Below are positions 60,246-64,000 of a DNA stretch of 64,000 bases, piece by piece. The position numbers were made by a program, and so were the translations under genes. The stretch spans positions 2,612,501-2,676,500 of the forward strand of contig NZ_CP054394.1 in NCBI RefSeq assembly GCF_022539405.1, given 5' to 3'. Position 1 is the first letter of the stretch. Each line of letters opens with the position of its first letter. This DNA is from Natranaerofaba carboxydovora (GTDB taxonomy: Bacteria > Bacillota > Natranaerobiia > Natranaerobiales > Natranaerofabaceae). Under the pieces are notes generated by a model. That model was not told the DNA's origin. It ran no database searches and saw only the letters and a list, made by a program, of their open reading frames with translations.

Positions 60246-61478
60246 CTATGAAGTTATCTTAACCTTTCCTTCCATTACATCAACCAAGAATTCTTTAAGT
60301 TTTGGCATCCCTTCTCTAATCTCACTAAGAAGAGGTTCAGAAAAACACAGCCGCAAGTTATTCTTGCCCTCTCCCCCCAAAAAGAATGTTGAACCTGCTA
60401 CGTATGCCACTTTAGCCTGATCAACGCAAAGGGGTAGAGCCTTCTCACTGTCAAATTCCTCTGGTAGTATCAACCAGGTAAAAAAGCCCCCTTCAGGTTT
60501 TGTCCAAGTCGCTATATCTTTGAAGTTTTCTTCTAATAGCTCCATCGTGAGACTTGACTTGTCTTTAAGTATATCAACTGTTCTTTCAATTTGTCTTTCT
60601 ATGAGGCCTCTCTTACCAAACTCCAGGATCAGATACTGACCAGGTGAGTTAGAGCACTGATCAAGAGACTGCTTAATCAAAATGATTTTATCTACTACCT
60701 TCTCATCTGCCTGAATAAACCCAATCCTAGCCCCCGGAGACAAAATCTTAGAAAAAGACCCTAGAAATATTACCCTACCTTCCTGGTCTAGCTCTTTCAG
60801 GGTTGGAAGGGTCTCACCTTTGAAACGAAGTTCCCCGTATGCATAATCTTCAAAAATAATAAAGTTATATTTAGATGCAAGATTTAAAAGAGTTTTTCGC
60901 CTCTCGAGACTTAATGTTCTGCCTGATGGGTTTTGAAAAGTTGGGATAGTATATAAAGCTTTTGGTAGATTATTTTCTTTTTCCCACTGCTTTAGTTTTT
61001 CTTCAAGCTCATCTGTGTTAAGTCCTTCTTCATCCATAGATATTGGTTCTATCTTTGCTTCATGATTTGAAAGTGTTGATATAGTCCCAAGAAATGTTGG
61101 AGCTTCTACCATAACTCTTTCGCCTCTATCAATAAACGCCTGACATACTAGATCCACTCCCTGGGACGAACCACTTGTAACAACGATATTATTCATACTA
61201 GCTTTCATATTTAGCCCTGTCTGTCGCCCTGCTATATATTCTCTAAGCTCTGAAAAACCTGGAGTAGGACTATACCCCAGGGCATCTGTCTGTTTTCTTG
61301 CCATAATATCTTCCATTATTTCTCTAGCCTCGTCAACTAAGTACATATCTTCTGCTGGAAAACCACCTGCAAAAGAAATTATATCCGGTCTTTCTGTAAG
61401 TTTAAATATCTCTGCCAGAGCCCCGCTGCTCTTTCTACCTGCAAGACTAGAATAAAAATCTTCCCAATTAACACTCAC
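60246..61478 (-). CDS. PLP-dependent aminotransferase (2-aminoadipate/MocR-like fold I)
   Basis: The 410-aa protein has the PLP lysine in LGSFSKILSPGARIG, the TIPTFQNPSGRTLS motif and EDYAYGELRF. It resembles 2-aminoadipate/aromatic aminotransferases, without the DNA-binding domain of MocR regulators. The substrate is not certain. The GTG start lies 7 nt after GAGGGGG. It is divergent from glnA. Confidence 0.92.
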   Translation of the reverse strand: MSVNWEDFYSSLAGRKSSGALAEIFKLTERPDIISFAGGFPAEDMYLVDEAREIMEDIMARKQTDALGYSPTPGFSELREYIAGRQTGLNMKASMNNIVVTSGSSQGVDLVCQAFIDRGERVMVEAPTFLGTISTLSNHEAKIEPISMDEEGLNTDELEEKLKQWEKENNLPKALYTIPTFQNPSGRTLSLERRKTLLNLASKYNFIIFEDYAYGELRFKGETLPTLKELDQEGRVIFLGSFSKILSPGARIGFIQADEKVVDKIILIKQSLDQCSNSPGQYLILEFGKRGLIERQIERTVDILKDKSSLTMELLEENFKDIATWTKPEGGFFTWLILPEEFDSEKALPLCVDQAKVAYVAGSTFFLGGEGKNNLRLCFSEPLLSEIREGMPKLKEFLVDVMEGKVKITS

Positions 61479-61650
61479 TTTAGGTCCCCCTCAATTTAAT
61501 CATTTATCATGTCACTAACAACTGTATCATCAAAAGTATCATCTTTTTAAACAGAATTAATTTTTGTTATAATTTGAGCATATCGTCATTTGTAATTATT
61601 TTATACTATAATACAATAGCATTATTTTATTTTCTTGACAATAGGTATCC

Positions 61651-61679
61651 TTGACACCTGTTAATTTAAGTGCTATATT
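61651..61679 (+). promoter_or_regulatory. Sigma-A-type promoter of glnA
   Basis: TTGACA (61651-61656) and TATATT (61674-61679) with a 17-bp spacer. A second TTGACA lies at 61635-61640, giving a direct repeat upstream. No clear GlnR/TnrA palindrome was seen. Confidence 0.75.
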
Positions 61680-61712
61680 TTTTTAAGCTTGGTAATGTGA
61701 GGAGTGGTATTT

Positions 61713-63035
61713 TTGGATGCAGAAGAAATTAAAAAATTAGTAAAAGAAAAAGGGGTAGAGTTCATAAGGCTGCAGTTCACAGACATTACAGGAGTACTTA
61801 AAAACGTAGCAATAACCGCCAACCAGTTAGACAAAGCATTAGAGGGAGAGTTAATGTTTGATGGTTCTTCTATAGAAGGATTTGCCAGGATAGAAGAATC
61901 AGATATGTACCTTCGACCTGACACCAGTACTTTTATAACTTTCCCGTGGAGATCAAACGGTGTTGCTGTAGCTAGAATGATCTGTGACATTTATGGCCCT
62001 GACGAAAAACCTTTCATTGGATGTCCTAGGCACGCACTCCAAAGGGTAATAAATGAAGCAAAAGAAATGGGATATACGATGAATGTGGGACCTGAAGCAG
62101 AATTTTTCTTATTTCACACTACAGAAGACGGTGAACCTACACTGCAGACTCATGACAAGGCAGGTTATTTTGACCTGGCCCCTGTGGACCACGGCGAGGA
62201 TGCAAGAAGAGACATGATTTTGAACCTGCAGCAAATGGGTTTTGAAATCGAAGCAAGTCACCATGAAGTAGCCCCGGGACAGCATGAGATCGACTTCAAA
62301 TACGACACGGCTCTTTATACAGCAGATAAGATTGCAACATTCAGGTACGCTGTTAGGACTATTGCCAAAAAACACGGTCTTCATGCTACTTTTATGCCAA
62401 AACCTATATACGGAATCAATGGTTCAGGCATGCACGCAAATATGAGCCTGTTCAAAAATGGAGAAAATGCTTTTTATGATCCAAATGGTGAAGATGAGCT
62501 TAGCAATGAATGTTATTACTTCATTGGTGGACTTATCAAGCACGCCAGGGGAATGGCTGCTATCACAAACCCAACGATCAATTCTTACAAAAGGCTTGTC
62601 CCTGGCTATGAGGCTCCTGTTTATATTGCCTGGAGCGGCAAAAACAGAAGTCCGCTTATTAGAATCCCTGCCAAACGAGAAACATCAACCAGGGTAGAGC
62701 TAAGAAATCCTGATCCTGCTTGCAACCCATATCTAGCTACGGCAGTTATGTTAAAGGCAGGGCTTGATGGTATCAAAAATAAAATTGAACCTCCACCACC
62801 AACAAATTCAAATATATACGATATGACACTTGAAGAAAGAGAGAAAAATCAAATTGAAAAACTACCGGGAGATTTAAACGAAGCGCTTTTCTGTCTATCT
62901 CAGGATGAAGTTATTAAAGAAGCTCTTGGACCTCATATTTATGAGAGGTTCATACACGCGAAATCAATGGAATGGTATGACTATTCTACTAAAGTCCACC
63001 CCTGGGAAACAGATAATTACCTGACAAAGTTTTAA
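61713..63035 (+). CDS. glnA: Glutamine synthetase type I
   Basis: The 440-aa enzyme makes glutamine from glutamate, ammonia and ATP. It has [87 protein letters not shown] and [16 protein letters not shown], the normal set. It is the short GSI-alpha size and lacks the adenylylation insert. TTG at 61713 is taken as start, 8 nt after AGGAG; the frame runs back to a GTG at 61704 that overlaps that site. Confidence 0.96.
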   Translation: MDAEEIKKLVKEKGVEFIRLQFTDITGVLKNVAITANQLDKALEGELMFDGSSIEGFARIEESDMYLRPDTSTFITFPWRSNGVAVARMICDIYGPDEKPFIGCPRHALQRVINEAKEMGYTMNVGPEAEFFLFHTTEDGEPTLQTHDKAGYFDLAPVDHGEDARRDMILNLQQMGFEIEASHHEVAPGQHEIDFKYDTALYTADKIATFRYAVRTIAKKHGLHATFMPKPIYGINGSGMHANMSLFKNGENAFYDPNGEDELSNECYYFIGGLIKHARGMAAITNPTINSYKRLVPGYEAPVYIAWSGKNRSPLIRIPAKRETSTRVELRNPDPACNPYLATAVMLKAGLDGIKNKIEPPPPTNSNIYDMTLEEREKNQIEKLPGDLNEALFCLSQDEVIKEALGPHIYERFIHAKSMEWYDYSTKVHPWETDNYLTKF

Positions 63036-63058
63036 AAACAGTTCATTGTTGTCCTTCT

Positions 63059-63150
63059 TAAAACACCTGTCTGCTACCAACGTGTCGGGGGAACTTATTT
63101 GCTAAAAATCACGCAAATTAAAAGCTTATGGTAGTAGACAGGTGTTTTTA
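63059..63150 (+). terminator. glnA terminator made of the structured repeat, copy C
   Basis: A long stem (about 20 bp, ACACCTGTCTGCTACCA with its complement, one G-T) ends in a T run. The interior has the same landmarks as copies A and B: TACCAACG, a GGGGGAA stretch, an inner ATTTGC/GCAAAT hairpin, AAATTAAA.GCTT and TGGTA. The outer stem sequence is wholly different from copy A. Confidence 0.8.
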
Positions 63151-63172
63151 ATTGCTTGGTTATGTATTTATA

Positions 63173-63715
63173 TCATGCATTTAATTTTTCACTAAAAAGG
63201 GTTATACTTTCCTTTTCTTCATCATCAAGAAGCTCACACCATTCTTCTATCGTCTTATCTTTAACAATCAAATCTTTATCTATATCCATTAATGGGTAAA
63301 GGACAAAAGCCCTTTCGTGCATATGCTTGTGGGGTATTGTCAAAGTTTCATCTTCATTTGTGAGGTCCCCGTATAATAATATATCCACATCCATCGTCCT
63401 TGGTCCCCATTTAAAATCTCTTTTGCGATCTAGCTCTTTTTCTACCTGCTGACATTTATTTAGTAGCTCATACGGAGGAAGTTCTGTCTGCATACATATG
63501 CACAAATTATAAAAATCATCCTGCTCAGTATATCCCCATGGCTTTGTTTCATAAACACCTGATACTTTTATTATTTCACAGCTCTCAAACTCAGATATTA
63601 ATGACACAGCCTGTCTCAAGTTATCCAGCCTATCTCCAACATTAGTTCCAAGGGAGAGATAAACTTCTACTAATTCTATAATATTCTTAGTATTCTTATC
63701 CTTTTTGGTCATCAC
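63173..63715 (-). CDS. folK: 2-amino-4-hydroxy-6-hydroxymethyldihydropteridine pyrophosphokinase
   Basis: The 180-aa enzyme activates the pterin for folate synthesis. It has VYLSLGTNVGDRLDNLRQAV, VYETKPWGYTEQDDFYNLC and the signature KWGPRTMDVDILLYGD, followed by TIPHKHMHERAFVLYPL. The start (GTG, with ATG next) overlaps the end of folB by 20 bp, with GGAGG inside folB, so the two are coupled. Confidence 0.95.
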   Translation of the reverse strand: MMTKKDKNTKNIIELVEVYLSLGTNVGDRLDNLRQAVSLISEFESCEIIKVSGVYETKPWGYTEQDDFYNLCICMQTELPPYELLNKCQQVEKELDRKRDFKWGPRTMDVDILLYGDLTNEDETLTIPHKHMHERAFVLYPLMDIDKDLIVKDKTIEEWCELLDDEEKESITLFSEKLNA

Positions 63716-64000
63716 CCCTAAACCTCCTTATCCTCACCCCAACGTTTGCAAACTGTGCTGGTAGAGGAGCTTCTGGCTTTTTGACATATACCATAACCCC
63801 TTTTATTTTATCGTATTTATCCAAGATATCCCCCGCTATCTTTTCAGCAAGAGCTTCTATCAAATCGTATTTTTCTTTTTCCACTATATCTCTCACGAGA
63901 AAATACACATCAGCATAGTCAATAGATTCTGTTAGTTCGTCTTCTTTTCCAGCCTTTTGTAATGAACAATAAAGCTCAAGATCTATGTAGAATTTTTGTC
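63696..64000 (-). CDS. folB: Dihydroneopterin aldolase, C-terminal part
   Basis: The frame is open to the window end, so the N-terminus (about 20 residues with the substrate Tyr) lies outside. About 101 codons are visible: QKFYIDLELYC, TESIDYADVYFLVRDI, KYDLIEALAEKIAGDIL with the catalytic region, and VYVKKPEAPLPAQFANVGVRI. The Lys in VKKPEAP is the family's catalytic base. It precedes folK by overlap, the usual folate gene order. Confidence 0.93.
   Translation of the reverse strand, partial: QKFYIDLELYCSLQKAGKEDELTESIDYADVYFLVRDIVEKEKYDLIEALAEKIAGDILDKYDKIKGVMVYVKKPEAPLPAQFANVGVRIRRFRGDDQKG

Overview
The window is a 64-kb piece of low-GC chromosome, probably from an anaerobic, spore-lineage Firmicute (class Clostridia). 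The evidence is a split sporulation deacetylase gene (pdaB), a sortase, lipoproteins with Firmicute lipoboxes, strong GGAGG ribosome sites with many TTG/GTG starts, a UPF0182 protein, and the gene order acpS / nnr / ydcC-like lipoprotein / alr / mazEF. Many secreted and membrane proteins carry Asp/Glu-rich stretches, which fits a salt-adapted organism such as the Natranaerobiales. That placement is an inference, not a database result. No rRNA, tRNA or CRISPR array was seen.

Region 1 (1-8.9 kb) is the main point of interest. pdaB is cut in two. Its start, up to the DAAWGA codons, lies at 755-970, and the rest resumes in frame at 8254-8838. A 12-bp core (15 bp with one mismatch) is repeated at both junctions and encloses about 7.3 kb. 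Inside are a large serine recombinase, a sortase, an NlpC/P60-like protein whose catalytic Cys is Ser, a methyltransferase, a CC/Se-motif protein, a small acidic ORF, a degenerate nucleotidyltransferase-like protein and a CBS-PAS-HD signalling protein. Joining the ends predicts an attP-like dyad centred on a TG dinucleotide and an intact pdaB of about 261 codons. This matches the logic of sporulation-gene-interrupting elements such as skin in sigK, but at a gene I do not know as a described target.

Region 2 (8.9-25 kb) holds mixed housekeeping genes: an HD-GYP protein, a lone FtsK-like ATPase, a membrane-anchored nucleotidase, an amidohydrolase, DUF2284, YetF, an FAH-family enzyme with serA, DUF6391, pcm, an M42 aminopeptidase, UPF0182 and a DppA-type peptidase. 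Region 3 (25-39 kb) is an almost wholly minus-strand biosynthetic block: mazEF, alr, lysC-thrB-thrC-hom-ACT (aspartate to threonine), a YdcC-like lipoprotein, a CBS protein, nnr, iscRSU and acpS. Region 4 (39-50 kb) has an HcnABC-like flavin/iron-sulfur oxidoreductase set with a DsrE-like protein, two stalk-domain surface proteins (PHP and CAP), an unknown membrane protein and an unusual 704-residue protein with about 18 CxxC zinc-finger units. Region 5 (50-64 kb) has BON and SurA-like proteins, a PAS-PP2C-RsbW fusion, CheX, hemerythrin, an ABC exporter, an extended M19 dipeptidase, an RsbW-like kinase, an aminotransferase, glnA, folK and folB.

Two repeat families thread the intergenic spaces. 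One is a MITE-like family with TIRs resembling TGATTCTGGTGCAAAAAGTC, in about 220-bp and about 50-60-bp forms plus fragments. The other is a three-copy family with a conserved inner hairpin enclosed by outer stems that differ in sequence but keep their pairing, which suggests structured RNA.
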